Assembly: GCF_000422245.1 (NCBI RefSeq)
Contig: NZ_ATHI01000029.1
Location: 29,363 to 93,362 of the forward strand
DNA: 64,000 nucleotides
Source: Alkalidesulfovibrio alkalitolerans DSM 16529
Lineage (GTDB): Bacteria > Desulfobacterota > Desulfovibrionia > Desulfovibrionales > Desulfovibrionaceae
Reading direction: 5' to 3'
Part shown: piece after piece, positions 35,301-44,543 of the stretch
How the letters are laid out: each line of letters begins with the position of its first letter
How positions within the stretch are numbered: position 1 is the stretch's first letter
Program-made: the position numbers and the translations under genes
Notes under the pieces: generated by a model
What the model saw: the letters and a program-made list of their open reading frames with translations, nothing else
What the model was told of the DNA's origin: nothing
The model's database searches: none

Positions 35301-36071
35301 TTAGACCAGGGCCTTGTCCAGGCAGCGCACGCACTCCTGGTAGCCGAACTTGCGGATGTGTTCGAGGATGTCGCGGGGCCTGGCTTCGCAGCACAGATGG
35401 CCGTCGTAGAGCACTTGGCCACGGTCGGCGTTGACATAGTCGAGGATGTAGCCGGTGTGGGTGATGATGAGCCCCGAGGTCTCGCGAGTGCGCTTGAGTT
35501 CCTCAAGGCTCTTGTCGGGCCGTGGCTTGTCCTCGCCCTGCAAAAGTTCGCGCACAACGCGGCCGATCAGGGCCATGTTCTCCAGGTCCACGCCGGACTC
35601 GGGCTCGTCGAAAAGCACCAGCGACGGCTGCTGGGCCATGAGTTGCAGCAGTTCGCTGCGCTTGATCTCGCCGCCGGAGAAGCCCGCGTTCACGTCGCGC
35701 TCCAGGAACTGGTCGAAATTGACCTTGCGAGCCAGGGAGTCGGCGTCGATCTCGCGGCCGCGCGCGCACATGTTCACCAGATGGCGTATGGGCAGGCCGT
35801 GGATGGTCGGCGGCCGCTGAAAAGACATGCCAAGGCCCAGGCGGGCGCGCTCATAGGTGGGGGCGTGGGTGATGTCCTGCCCCCTGAAGATGATGCGTCC
35901 CTTGGTGACGGTATAGTTGCCGAATCCCATGAGGGTCATCAGGAGGCTCGTCTTGCCCGAGCCGTTGGGGCCGAAAAGAATGAACGTTTCGCCGGGATTG
36001 ATGTGCAGATCGATGCCCCGGAGCACTTCGCGCTCCTCGATCTTCACGTGCAGATTTTCGATGTGCAGCAT
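35301..36071 (-). CDS. sufC: Fe-S cluster assembly ATPase SufC
   Basis: 256 residues. ABC ATPase motifs: Walker A GPNGSGKTS (about 34-42), Q-loop FQRPPTIHGLP, signature FSGGEIKRSE, Walker B LVLFDEPESGVD and the H-loop THTGYIL. The Q-loop and the GEIKR signature are typical of SufC rather than transport ATPases. It powers cluster assembly on SufB in the cytoplasm. GAGGACC precedes ATG 36071. A short AT-rich stretch about 90-110 bp upstream is the likely promoter area. Confidence 0.93.
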   Translation of the reverse strand: MLHIENLHVKIEEREVLRGIDLHINPGETFILFGPNGSGKTSLLMTLMGFGNYTVTKGRIIFRGQDITHAPTYERARLGLGMSFQRPPTIHGLPIRHLVNMCARGREIDADSLARKVNFDQFLERDVNAGFSGGEIKRSELLQLMAQQPSLVLFDEPESGVDLENMALIGRVVRELLQGEDKPRPDKSLEELKRTRETSGLIITHTGYILDYVNADRGQVLYDGHLCCEARPRDILEHIRKFGYQECVRCLDKALV

Positions 36072-36188
36072 ACGGTCCTCACTTGTGCGCAAGACGCGGA
36101 AAGTTTTGAGGCGATACCCTGTCGCGGCCCCCTGGGCAACCCCTGACAGGCCCATACGCCATATTTAACAAAAACAACAAACGGCTGA

Positions 36189-36917
36189 CTAGCGTTCGCG
36201 CTCGTACCGGCGGGAAACGCGGTTGAAGCAGTAATAGCAGCGTCTCCTTATCCTGAAGACGGGGATAAGCAGCATGCCTGCGGCGAAACCGCCCGCATGG
36301 GCCCAAAAGGCGATGCCGGAACCGTCGCCGGGCGTGGTCGCGTCCATCAGGCCGGATACAAACTGGAGCACGAACCACAGCCCAAGGAACAGGATGGCCG
36401 GGATCTCCACGATCCAGGGAAAGATGAAAATCGGGATCAGGGTCAGCACCCGCCCGTGGGGATAGAGCACGAAATAGGCCCCCATGACTCCGGCCACCGC
36501 TCCCGAAGCGCCGACAACCGGGACGGTGGAGGACGGATGAAAGACTATGTGCGTGGCCAGGGCGGCCAGTCCGCACAGCACGTAGAAGAGCAGGAACCGC
36601 CCCGGCCCCATGACGTCCTCCACGTTGTCCGCAAAGATCCATAGCGACCACATGTTGATCAGGAAGTGCATAAAGCCGGCGTGCAGGAACATGTAGGTCA
36701 GAAGCGGCGCAACGTCCCACAGCACGCTGCCCGTGACCGAACCCAGCGGAAGATGCGTGTAGCGCGCCGGGATGACCCCGAAAAGATGGGCGAGCTGATT
36801 CATGCCCTGCGGAGTGAGATGCAACGTAAAGAGAAAGGCCGCCGCGTTCAGGGCAAGCAGAAGCCACACGGCCACGGGCCGGTGCACGTTGGGGATGCTG
36901 TCCCTGAGCGGGATCAT
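36189..36917 (-). CDS. Rhomboid-family intramembrane serine protease
   Basis: 242 residues with about six helices. The rhomboid catalytic Ser lies in GASGAVAGVMG (about 138-148) and the His in AFWAHAGGFAAG; the earlier HAGFMHFLINMWSLW is the usual L1/helix-2 region. The C-terminus carries two Cys (CYYCFNR) in a basic tail. It cleaves transmembrane substrates; the targets are unknown. Its start codon overlaps the coaE-domain stop codon (ATGA), so it is coupled to that gene. Confidence 0.9.
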   Translation of the reverse strand: MIPLRDSIPNVHRPVAVWLLLALNAAAFLFTLHLTPQGMNQLAHLFGVIPARYTHLPLGSVTGSVLWDVAPLLTYMFLHAGFMHFLINMWSLWIFADNVEDVMGPGRFLLFYVLCGLAALATHIVFHPSSTVPVVGASGAVAGVMGAYFVLYPHGRVLTLIPIFIFPWIVEIPAILFLGLWFVLQFVSGLMDATTPGDGSGIAFWAHAGGFAAGMLLIPVFRIRRRCYYCFNRVSRRYERER

Positions 36918-38632
36918 GTCGCGTCGTCCGCGTCGCCCTCGGCGCAGAAGGGAACGCCCTCCCCTCGCCAAAACCGGGCCAGGCGCTCCCAAAGCCCGCG
37001 CATGACCGCAACCCGCATGGCGCGAAGCTCGCTGACGGCGCGCGCAGCTTCTTCGGCCAACTCGTCCAGGCCGCCGTCGTTTCGCACCACGATGTCGGCG
37101 GCGCTTTCCTTGCGCGCGGCGGGCCACTGCCAGGCCGCGAGCCAGGCCGCGGTCTCGGGGTCCACACCGCGCACGGCCAGCCGCGCGGCCCGCACGTCAT
37201 CCGCAGCGCTCACGCAGAGCACGACGTCGGCCTCGTCCTTCCAGCCCTTCTCCAAAAACAGCGGCACCTCAGCCACGGCGGCGCCGCGCGAGACATGTCC
37301 GGCAAAAAAGGTCCGCATCCGGTGGCGGACCAGGGGATGGACGACTTCCTCCACCTCGCGCCGCACCCTTTCGTCCTCGCGCATGGCCGCGAACAAGGCG
37401 CGGCGGTCCACGGGTGCCTCCTCGTCGGGTACGAAGCGCTCCCCGAAGCGGCCGCGCAAAAGATGCCAGCCGTCTGCGCCGGGCTGGTATTCCTGCGCAA
37501 CGGCCTCGTCCGCGCTGAACACGGGTAGCCCCATCCCGGCCAAAAGGCGGCACAGGGCGGACTTGCCCGCGCCGGGCAGGCCGACCACGGCCACGCGCTG
37601 CACCTTGCGCATCAGGTAGAGCGGCAGGCGGCGGAAATCCACCGGCGGCGGCGAACGAAAACACAGCCTGCGTCCGTCATCCGGATGGGGAAAGGCCAGG
37701 GAGAAGGCGTGCAGCATCTGGCGGTTGGCCAGCTTGCCAAGGAGGGGATTCGCGCGGCGTACCTCGGCCCATTGGCGCGAGCCATAAACCGCGTCGCCCC
37801 ACAAGGGATGGCCCAGATGGGCCATGTGCACTCGGATCTGGTGCGTGCGGCCGGTGTGGATGCGGATGGCCACGAGCGAAACGACCCTGTCCGGGCTTGT
37901 CCACACCGTTTCGTAGTCCGAGCGGGCTTCGCGGCCGCCCTTCTCCACCACGGCCATGCGCGTGCGGCTGCCCGGATCGCGGCCGACCGGGGCCTCGACG
38001 AACCCTTTCGGCGGTTTCGGAACGCCGTGGGCCAGGGCCAGGTAGACCTTGCACGTCTCGCGCCGAGCGAAGGCCTCGGCCAGGGAGAGGCGCGCGCGGT
38101 CCGAGAGCGCCGTCAGGATCAGCCCGGAAGTGTCCTTGTCCAGGCGGTGCACGATGCCCGGCCTCTCGCCTTCCTGGGCGGAAAGCTCGGGAAAGTCGTG
38201 CAACAGCCGGTGCACGAGCGTCTCTTCGCTGATGCCCGGCGCGGGATGGGTGGTCAGCCCGGCGGGCTTGTCCACCACAGCCAGGGCGTGGTCGCTGTAA
38301 AGCACCCGAACCCCGCGCCTAGCCGGGGCAAGGCGTGAGACGGTCGGTCGGCCGTGAAGTTCGAGCCGTTCGCCGCCGTAGACCTTGGCGTTGGGCTTTT
38401 TCATTGTCGCGCCGTCAATCAGGGCCAGGCCCTGGCGGATGTATTCCTGCACCCTGGAGCGCGAGACGCCGGTTTTGGCCAAAGCCTCGGCAAGCACGGC
38501 GTCGAGCCGCGCACCCGTGGCGGTGACAGGAGCCTCGCCCGTGTAAAGCAGCACGGTCGGGGACTCCGATGCAACCTTACTCTCCGCTTCACAGCCAAGC
38601 GTGGCGGGTCCTGAAAGATGATGTCGTGTCAT
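36914..38632 (-). CDS. Fusion of RluA/RluD-type pseudouridine synthase and dephospho-CoA kinase
   Basis: About 572 residues. Residues about 30-345 are an S4 domain plus RluA-family pseudouridine synthase (HRLDKDTSGL with catalytic Asp; GRTHQIRVHM). Residues about 350-560 are CoaE, with P-loop GLPGAGKS at about 350-357, DEAVAQEY and a C-terminal helical end. One half isomerises uridines in rRNA; the other makes CoA in its last step. The frame is continuous, so this is a real fusion. The start is uncertain: ATG 38632 is used, ATG 38677 and later starts at the S4 domain are possible, and none has a convincing ribosome-binding site. Both halves keep their key residues. Confidence 0.85.
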   Translation of the reverse strand: MTRHHLSGPATLGCEAESKVASESPTVLLYTGEAPVTATGARLDAVLAEALAKTGVSRSRVQEYIRQGLALIDGATMKKPNAKVYGGERLELHGRPTVSRLAPARRGVRVLYSDHALAVVDKPAGLTTHPAPGISEETLVHRLLHDFPELSAQEGERPGIVHRLDKDTSGLILTALSDRARLSLAEAFARRETCKVYLALAHGVPKPPKGFVEAPVGRDPGSRTRMAVVEKGGREARSDYETVWTSPDRVVSLVAIRIHTGRTHQIRVHMAHLGHPLWGDAVYGSRQWAEVRRANPLLGKLANRQMLHAFSLAFPHPDDGRRLCFRSPPPVDFRRLPLYLMRKVQRVAVVGLPGAGKSALCRLLAGMGLPVFSADEAVAQEYQPGADGWHLLRGRFGERFVPDEEAPVDRRALFAAMREDERVRREVEEVVHPLVRHRMRTFFAGHVSRGAAVAEVPLFLEKGWKDEADVVLCVSAADDVRAARLAVRGVDPETAAWLAAWQWPAARKESAADIVVRNDGGLDELAEEAARAVSELRAMRVAVMRGLWERLARFWRGEGVPFCAEGDADDAT

Positions 38633-38694
38633 GCGGGCACCATGCCATGCCGCGCGTTTTTCGTCATCAGCCTCCATGCCCCCCATTTGAGGAC

Positions 38695-38724
38695 TTGACC
38701 ATGCTTCCCCCATGCCAGTACAAC
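38695..38724 (+). promoter_or_regulatory. Candidate sigma-70 promoter of upp-uraA
   Basis: TTGACC, an 18-bp spacer and TACAAC lie about 90 bp before the upp start. It is the best match in the divergent gap. Confidence 0.5.
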
Positions 38725-38813
38725 CGGGCGGGACGTGACCGCAAGGGCTCACCTGCGCTCCCATCTTATTGGATTCACTCGTTTATTTCGAACAGTAACC
38801 GAAGGAGGCGTGC

Positions 38814-39440
38814 GTGCCCGTCATCGTTGTGGACCATCCGCTGGTCAGGCACAAACTCGGCATCATGCGCGAGGAAGGCATCAGCACCAAACATTTTCGA
38901 GCCCTGGCCAGCGAGGTCGCCCGCCTCCTGACCTACGAGGCCACCAAGGATTTCGAAACGCGAAAGGCCGTGGTCCAAGGTTGGGCCGGACCGGTCGAGG
39001 TGGAGCACATCAAGGGCAAGAAGGTGACTATCGTGCCCATCCTGCGCGCGGGCCTGGGCATGCTCGACGGCGTCATGGACATGATGCCCAGCGCCAAGGT
39101 CAGCGTGGTCGGCCTGTACCGCAACGAGGACACGCTGGAGCCCGTGCGCTACTACGTGAAGCTGGCCAGTCAGATCGAAAAGCGCACAGCCATCATCCTC
39201 GATCCCATGCTGGCCACGGGCGGCACCCTCATCGCCACCATAGACATCCTCAAGGAAGCGGGCTGCACCTCCATCAAGGGCCTCTTCCTAGTGGCCGCGC
39301 CCGAAGGCATCAAGCGACTCGAAGCCAAGCATCCCGATGTGGAGGTCTATGTGGCCGCCATCGACGAGCGGCTGAACGAGAATGGCTACATCATTCCCGG
39401 CCTGGGCGACGCAGGCGACAGAATCTTCGGCACCAAGTAG
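38814..39440 (+). CDS. upp: Uracil phosphoribosyltransferase
   Basis: 208 residues, normal length. The PRPP loop is [10 protein letters not shown] (about 128-137) and the uracil-binding C-terminus ends in [15 protein letters not shown]. It salvages uracil to UMP with PRPP. The start codon is GTG, with GAAGGAGG 5 bp upstream. The uracil permease gene follows by 31 bp. Confidence 0.96.
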   Translation: MPVIVVDHPLVRHKLGIMREEGISTKHFRALASEVARLLTYEATKDFETRKAVVQGWAGPVEVEHIKGKKVTIVPILRAGLGMLDGVMDMMPSAKVSVVGLYRNEDTLEPVRYYVKLASQIEKRTAIILDPMLATGGTLIATIDILKEAGCTSIKGLFLVAAPEGIKRLEAKHPDVEVYVAAIDERLNENGYIIPGLGDAGDRIFGTK

Positions 39441-39471
39441 CGGAAACCTCAACTTCCCGGAGGCCTTCGAC

Positions 39472-40713
39472 ATGAACTCGTCCAGCGACTACGCCTTCCG
39501 CCTTCGCGACAGCCTGCTCGGCGCGCAGATGCTCTTCGTGGCCTTCGGCGCCCTGGTTCTGGTGCCGCTCCTCACCGGACTCGACCCCAACGTGGCCCTG
39601 TTCACGGCTGGCGCGGGAACGCTGTTGTTCCAGGTCATCACCGGCGGCCGCGTGCCAGTGTTCCTGGCCTCGTCCTTCGCCTTCATCGCCCCGATCATCT
39701 ACGGCGTGCAGACATGGGGCATTCCCCAGACCATGTGCGGTCTTGCCGCCGCAGGTCTGCTCTACGTGGTCTTCGCCGCGCTCATCCACAAGTTCGGCAC
39801 GCGCGTGCTGGAGCGCCTGCTGCCGCCCATCGTCATCGGCCCGGTGATTATGACCATCGGACTCATCCTCGCGCCGGTGGCCGTGAACATGGCCATGGGC
39901 AAGACCGGTGACGGCTCGCTGCAACTCGTGCCCGAGGGCACGGCCCTGTTCATCTCCATCGCGTCCCTGGCCACAACCGTGTTCGTCTCCCTCTACGGCA
40001 AGGGCATGTTCCGCCTCGTGCCCATCCTGTCGGGCATCGTCGTGGGCTACGCGCTCTCTCTGGTCTTCGGCCTCGTCTCCTTCGATCCCGTGGCCGCCGC
40101 GCCCTGGATCGCCCTGCCCAACTTCGTGGCCCCGCAATGGAACTGGGAGGCCATCCTGTTCATCGTGCCGGTGGCCATCGCCCCGGCCATCGAGCACTTC
40201 GGCGACGTCCTGGCCGTGGGCCAGGTGACGGGCAAAAACTACGTGGAAAAGCCTGGCATCCATCGCACCATGCTCGGCGACGGTCTTGCCACCTCCATGG
40301 CCTCCATGCTCGGCGGCCCGCCCAACACCACCTACTCCGAAGTCACCGGCGCGGTGGCCCTGACCAAGGTCTTCAACCCAGCGATCATGACCTGGGCCGC
40401 CATCTGCGCCATCGCGCTGGCCTTCGTGGGCAAGCTTGGCGCGGTGCTTTCGACCATCCCGGTGCCGGTCATGGGTGGCATCATGGTGCTGCTCTTCGGC
40501 GCCATCACCGTAGTTGGCATGAACTCGCTGGTGCGCTCGCGCATGGACCTGCTCAGGCCGCGCAACCTGACCATCGTGGCCGTGGTGATCATCATGGGCA
40601 TGGGCGGCATGAGCCTGCCCTTCGGCCCCGAGTTCCGCCTGGGCGGCATCGGCCTCGCGGCCATCCTGGGCGTGACCCTGAACCTGATCCTGCCCGACCG
40701 CGACGACGAGTAG
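39472..40713 (+). CDS. uraA: Uracil permease (nucleobase:cation symporter-2 family)
   Basis: 413 residues with about 14 membrane segments. Family motifs include the helix-8 acidic stretch AIAPAIEHFGD and GLATSMASMLGGPPNTTYSE. It imports uracil for the adjacent Upp. GGAGG lies 8 bp before ATG 39472. A perfect terminator follows the stop codon. Confidence 0.94.
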   Translation: MNSSSDYAFRLRDSLLGAQMLFVAFGALVLVPLLTGLDPNVALFTAGAGTLLFQVITGGRVPVFLASSFAFIAPIIYGVQTWGIPQTMCGLAAAGLLYVVFAALIHKFGTRVLERLLPPIVIGPVIMTIGLILAPVAVNMAMGKTGDGSLQLVPEGTALFISIASLATTVFVSLYGKGMFRLVPILSGIVVGYALSLVFGLVSFDPVAAAPWIALPNFVAPQWNWEAILFIVPVAIAPAIEHFGDVLAVGQVTGKNYVEKPGIHRTMLGDGLATSMASMLGGPPNTTYSEVTGAVALTKVFNPAIMTWAAICAIALAFVGKLGAVLSTIPVPVMGGIMVLLFGAITVVGMNSLVRSRMDLLRPRNLTIVAVVIIMGMGGMSLPFGPEFRLGGIGLAAILGVTLNLILPDRDDE

Positions 40714-40736
40714 CGCAGGTTTTCGATAACGCACGC

Positions 40737-40775
40737 AGAAAGGCCCCGTCTTCGTTCAAAAGACGGGGCCTTTCT
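40737..40775. terminator. Bidirectional terminator after uraA
   Basis: A 16-bp perfect stem (agaaaggccccgtctt / aagacggggcctttct) with a 7-nt loop lies between the convergent uraA and HMA genes. Confidence 0.88.
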
Positions 40776-40799
40776 CATGAAGAATAAATCTCTAGTGCG

Positions 40800-41006
40800 T
40801 CAGCCCACGAACTCGAAGCCGATCTTCTCGATGGCGTCCTTCAGGACTTTCGCATCGACGGGCGCGGCCTCGCTGAACGTGGCCGTCCCGAAGGTCAGAT
40901 CGACCGTGACGTCGGAGACGCCGGGGATCTTGGACAGGGCCTCGCTGACGGCGGCCACGCAATGGCCGCAGCTCATGCCTTTCACGGTGATGGTGCGCTT
41001 GGCCAT
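40800..41006 (-). CDS. Heavy-metal-associated (HMA) domain protein, CopZ-like
   Basis: 68 residues forming one HMA fold (beta-alpha-beta-beta-alpha-beta). The metal site GMSCGHC is at 10-16. Such proteins carry Cu(I) or similar soft metal ions in the cytoplasm to P-type ATPases or regulators; no partner ATPase is nearby. It lies 27 bp after hisA and ends the minus-strand cluster before the terminator. Confidence 0.9.
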   Translation of the reverse strand: MAKRTITVKGMSCGHCVAAVSEALSKIPGVSDVTVDLTFGTATFSEAAPVDAKVLKDAIEKIGFEFVG

Positions 41007-41033
41007 GAAACGTCTCCTTGCAGATCGCCGCGT

Positions 41034-41765
41034 CTAATGTTGTGACTCGATCCAGGCCATGGCGGCCGCGAAATCGAGCGTGCCCTCGTAGATGGCCCGG
41101 CCGGTGATGACGCCTTCCAAGCCTTTGCCGCGAAGCGGCCACAGAGCCTTGAGGTCGTCGAGATTGGTCACGCCTCCGGCCGCCACCACAGGCAGGGAGG
41201 TGGATGTGCACAGCCGCTCCATGGCCTCCACATTGACCCCGGCGTGCATGCCGTCGCGGCTGATGTCGGTGTAGACCACGAAGGCCGCGCCCTGTTCGGC
41301 GAGACGGGGCAAAACGTCGTCCACGGTCAGTCCGGCGTCCGCCACCCACCCCTTGGTTTTGAGGCGGCCATCCACGGCGTCGAGCGAAACGCCGATTCTG
41401 CCCGGCAAAACCCGGCACATGGTTTCGAACGCTTCAGGGTCTTCCAGGGCCAGGGTGCCGATGATCAGGCGCGTGACGCCGGCCTCGACATAGGCCTTGG
41501 CCGTGGCCAGATCGCGGATGCCTCCGCCGAGTTGCACGGGCACGGAGAACTCCTGGCACATGCGGCGCACCAGGTCGAAATTCACGGGATGGCCGTCGAA
41601 CGCGCCGTCCAAGTCCACGATGTGCAGAAAACGCGCGCCTAGATCGACCCAATGCCGGGCCTGGGCCACGGGATCGTCGCCAAATACCGTGACGTCGTCC
41701 TTTCTGCCCTGACGCAGGCGGACACAGCGGCCGTCCTGGATGTCAACCGCGGGGAAAAGGATCAC
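41034..41765 (-). CDS. hisA: ProFAR isomerase (HisA)
   Basis: 243 residues, TIM barrel. The N-terminal catalytic Asp is in PAVDIQDG and the second in SLDAVDG; the phosphate-binding GGGIRD and AAGGV ... ITGRAIYEG loops are present. It carries out the fourth step of histidine synthesis. Its start overlaps the preceding lipoprotein gene by 4 bp (ATGA). Confidence 0.95.
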   Translation of the reverse strand: MILFPAVDIQDGRCVRLRQGRKDDVTVFGDDPVAQARHWVDLGARFLHIVDLDGAFDGHPVNFDLVRRMCQEFSVPVQLGGGIRDLATAKAYVEAGVTRLIIGTLALEDPEAFETMCRVLPGRIGVSLDAVDGRLKTKGWVADAGLTVDDVLPRLAEQGAAFVVYTDISRDGMHAGVNVEAMERLCTSTSLPVVAAGGVTNLDDLKALWPLRGKGLEGVITGRAIYEGTLDFAAAMAWIESQH

Positions 41766-42457
41766 TGCGCCTGCCTCCCCGAAGAGGTCGTCCTGGCTGG
41801 ATCGGCCAAGCCAAGCCTCCTGATCGCGGCTTTGATGGCCTCAGTGGCCATCTCGTCGGCCGATATCCATTTGCCGCCGCGTTCGAAGAACTTGCCCGCC
41901 TCCAGAAGGTTCGCGGACAGCGCCTCCTGCGTCTCGTCGAAGACAAACCGTCGCGCCACGCCCTTGTTGCCGACGTCGAGCAGATAGACGTACATAATGA
42001 CGCTCGAAGGTTTGTTCACACCCCATTCGCCGCCCTCACGGTCGCGGAAATACATGAGCTGGGGCAAAAGCAGATAGTCCGTGCCCACGCATTCACCCAC
42101 GCGGATCCAATAATTCAAGGCCTGAGCCTGATTCGATCCGCCCGTCTCCACGAACTCCACCGTCTCCTGGCAACGCCTGACAATCTGACGCTCGACGAAC
42201 GTGCGACCCTGGTTCCTCAATTCCTCTTCCATGACGAGGTTGAGCCGCATCAGTATTTCGGGGTCCACGATGTTGCACATGGAGGGATCGCACCCGGCGA
42301 GCAACTCCCATTCATGGCGCGGGTTGGAAAATCCGGCCACGGCCAGCGTCTTGTTCACGGTGACGTCGCGGGGCGGGGGCGGTTCCTTGGCGCATCCGGC
42401 CATAGACCCAGCGAGGAGAAGCGCCATGAGAAGGCCGCAGAGGGTGAGACGTGGCAT
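41762..42457 (-). CDS. Predicted lipoprotein of unknown function within the his genes
   Basis: 231 residues. The signal peptide ends in a lipobox SMAGC, so residue 22 is the lipid-modified Cys. The mature part has two Cys in GCDPSMC and one each in RRCQE and GECVG, then a domain rich in beta-like segments with no motif I recognise. It resembles short outer-membrane lipoproteins that report strain-specific families in Desulfovibrio. It is coupled on both sides: TGATG with hisB and ATGA with hisA. Placement inside a histidine operon is unexplained. Confidence 0.75.
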   Translation of the reverse strand: MPRLTLCGLLMALLLAGSMAGCAKEPPPPRDVTVNKTLAVAGFSNPRHEWELLAGCDPSMCNIVDPEILMRLNLVMEEELRNQGRTFVERQIVRRCQETVEFVETGGSNQAQALNYWIRVGECVGTDYLLLPQLMYFRDREGGEWGVNKPSSVIMYVYLLDVGNKGVARRFVFDETQEALSANLLEAGKFFERGGKWISADEMATEAIKAAIRRLGLADPARTTSSGRQAQ

Positions 42458-43047
42458 CAGTCGAGACTCCCTTTGGTGCTGGTGACGCCCCGGCGGGAAC
42501 GGGCCACGGCCGCGCGAACGGCCAAGCCCAATCCTTTGAAGGCGGATTCGAGCAGGTGGTGCCCGTTGGTCCCATATTCAAAGCGGATGTGCAGATTGAG
42601 GTTCGCCTTGTAGGCGAAGGATTTGAAGAATTCGCGCCAGAGATCCTTCTCCTGCCCGGCAATGACCGGTGGCAGGAGATCGTCGCCCAGATAAACGAAA
42701 TAGGGGCGGCCCGAGATGTCAATGCAGACCTCGGACAAGGCCTCGTCCATGGGCACCTTGGCGAATCCCACGCGCTCGATGCCTTCCTTGCCGCCCAAGG
42801 CCTGGGCAAAGGCCTGTCCAAGGGTCAGCCCCACGTCCTCCAGACTGTGGTGGGCGTCGATCTCCATATCGCCGGTGCAGACGACGTGCAGGTCGAGCCC
42901 CCCCCAGAAGGCGAACAAGGTCAACATGTGGTCGGCAAAGCCGAATCCTGTGGAAATGTCCGTGGTTCCCGCGCCGTCGATGGCGAGTTTCAACTGGATG
43001 GACGTTTCCCTGGTCTGGCGGTCGATTGCGGCAAAACGTTCGTGCAT
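42457..43047 (-). CDS. hisB: Imidazoleglycerol-phosphate dehydratase
   Basis: 196 residues, the monofunctional form. The manganese-binding His motifs are [18 protein letters not shown] and GTNGHHLLE. It removes water from imidazoleglycerol phosphate, the sixth step of histidine synthesis. The start at 43047 (MHERF) is preferred; the longer frame upstream has no ribosome-binding site. It is coupled to the lipoprotein gene by TGATG. Confidence 0.95.
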   Translation of the reverse strand: MHERFAAIDRQTRETSIQLKLAIDGAGTTDISTGFGFADHMLTLFAFWGGLDLHVVCTGDMEIDAHHSLEDVGLTLGQAFAQALGGKEGIERVGFAKVPMDEALSEVCIDISGRPYFVYLGDDLLPPVIAGQEKDLWREFFKSFAYKANLNLHIRFEYGTNGHHLLESAFKGLGLAVRAAVARSRRGVTSTKGSLD

Positions 43048-43107
43048 CGTTCTTCCCTGGTATCGCAAAAAATGACAGGAATCCACGGCCAAGACAAGGC
43101 CGCGCGC

Positions 43108-44178
43108 TCACGCCTCCTCGCCAGCCCGCTCCTCCTTGGCCTCTTCGTCCTCTTTTTCTTCCTTTTCCGGAGCCTTGCGACCGAAGATGGAAGCCACATA
43201 GATGCTGATCTCGTAAAGTACGAGCAGCGGCAGGGCCATGAGCGTCTGCGAGAAGGGGTCTGGCGGCGTCAGGATGGCCGCCACGATGAAGATGATAAGG
43301 ATATTGTAGCGCCGCATGCGCCGCATGCCCGCCGCCGTGACCATGCCGAGCCTGGCCAGGAAAAGGATGAAGAGCGGCATTTCGAAGATCAAGCCGAAAG
43401 CTAGCAGCATCTTCACGGCAAAGCCGAAATAGGTGGCCAGCGCGGGCAGGAATTGAAGCTGCGGGCTGATGAAACTGGCAAAATAGTCGAAACCCACGGG
43501 GAAGACCACGAAATATCCGAAACAAGCCCCTGAAACGAACAGCAGGGCAGAGAAAAGAGCTATGGGAATCAGCCACTTGCGCTCGTGAGGGTACAGCCCT
43601 GGAGCGATGAACGACCACAACTGGTAGAAAAGATACGGGCTTGTCAGAATTAGGCCGCCGAGAAAGCTGGCCTTGACGTAGGTGAAGAAAGCCTCGGCGG
43701 GCTGAAGATAGATGAAGTGGGTCTGGCCGCTGGCTTCAAGCACCTTGAGCATGGGCTCCATGAGCACGTCGAGGATGCGCTCCTTGAAGCCCCAGCAGGC
43801 GATAAGGCCCACAAACGCGGCGATGACGCAGCGCACAAGCCGGGTGCGCAGTTCACCAAGATGTTCGAGGAGCGACATGCGGGCCGGTTCGGCCTCTTCG
43901 CCCTCGTCGGATTCACTCTCTTCGCCGGTCTTGGCGGGCTCGCCGTCCGGACGCTCGGCAGGCGCGTCCGCCCCATCGCCGCCCTGCTCCGAAGACGGCT
44001 TGCCGGACGCGCCCCCCCCCCCGGACTCGTCCCCCTCTCCGGCAGGGCCGTCTGTCGCGGCACCCTCGCTCGTAGAGTCTGTGGCAAGCTCCGAAGACGC
44101 CTCCTCCGCGGTGGATTCCAAAGAGGATTCGGGGGCACCCTCACGCGGTTCCTGGTCGTTGCCCGAGGGCTTGCTCAT
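43108..44178 (-). CDS. tatC: Twin-arginine translocase subunit TatC with long acidic N-terminal extension
   Basis: 356 residues. TatC proper begins near residue 100 ([17 protein letters not shown]) and has six helices with the family's conserved acidic and Pro residues. The first 98 residues are an extension of Ser, Glu, Asp, Gly and Ala with no predicted fold, and the C-terminus is a charged Glu/Lys tail. With TatB it forms the receptor for folded, twin-arginine precursor proteins. The start is coupled to tatB (ATGA). The extension is in the same frame and codon style, so a misplaced start is unlikely, but an internal start at about residue 100 is possible. Confidence 0.93.
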   Translation of the reverse strand: MSKPSGNDQEPREGAPESSLESTAEEASSELATDSTSEGAATDGPAGEGDESGGGGASGKPSSEQGGDGADAPAERPDGEPAKTGEESESDEGEEAEPARMSLLEHLGELRTRLVRCVIAAFVGLIACWGFKERILDVLMEPMLKVLEASGQTHFIYLQPAEAFFTYVKASFLGGLILTSPYLFYQLWSFIAPGLYPHERKWLIPIALFSALLFVSGACFGYFVVFPVGFDYFASFISPQLQFLPALATYFGFAVKMLLAFGLIFEMPLFILFLARLGMVTAAGMRRMRRYNILIIFIVAAILTPPDPFSQTLMALPLLVLYEISIYVASIFGRKAPEKEEKEDEEAKEERAGEEA

Positions 44179-44519
44179 GCCTTGTCTCCGGGCGTGGCGG
44201 ATGTCTTGGCCTCAGCCTTCGGCTCGTCGGCCGACGCGACCTCGGTAGGAGCGCTTTCGACCTCCGTCTTCGGCTCCGCAGCCGGAGGCTCCTTGCGGGC
44301 GGCGGCTTTCTTTTTGACGGCTTCTTCCTTGTCTCGCGCTTCGACCTCCGCCTTGCGCACCTCCAAGTCGAAGGTCTGCTTGACGTCGCTCGAAACGCGC
44401 TTGAACTCGGCGAAGCCCTTGCCGATGGTGCGCATCATGTCCGGCAGTTTACCGGGACCGATGACGATGAGCGCGACGACGATGATGATCAGCAGTTCAA
44501 ACTGGCCGATGCCGAACAT
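44175..44519 (-). CDS. tatB: Twin-arginine translocase TatA/TatB-type subunit
   Basis: 114 residues. One N-terminal helix ([16 protein letters not shown]) is followed by an amphipathic helix and a charged, Ala/Glu/Lys-rich tail. GPGKLP after the membrane helix and the start MFGIGQ favour TatB over TatA; no second tatA is in the window, so this protein may serve both roles. It forms the precursor receptor with TatC. GGGAG lies upstream of ATG 44519. Confidence 0.87.
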   Translation of the reverse strand: MFGIGQFELLIIIVVALIVIGPGKLPDMMRTIGKGFAEFKRVSSDVKQTFDLEVRKAEVEARDKEEAVKKKAAARKEPPAAEPKTEVESAPTEVASADEPKAEAKTSATPGDKA

Positions 44520-44543
44520 GGGAACTCCCGGGAAGTTTCCGCC

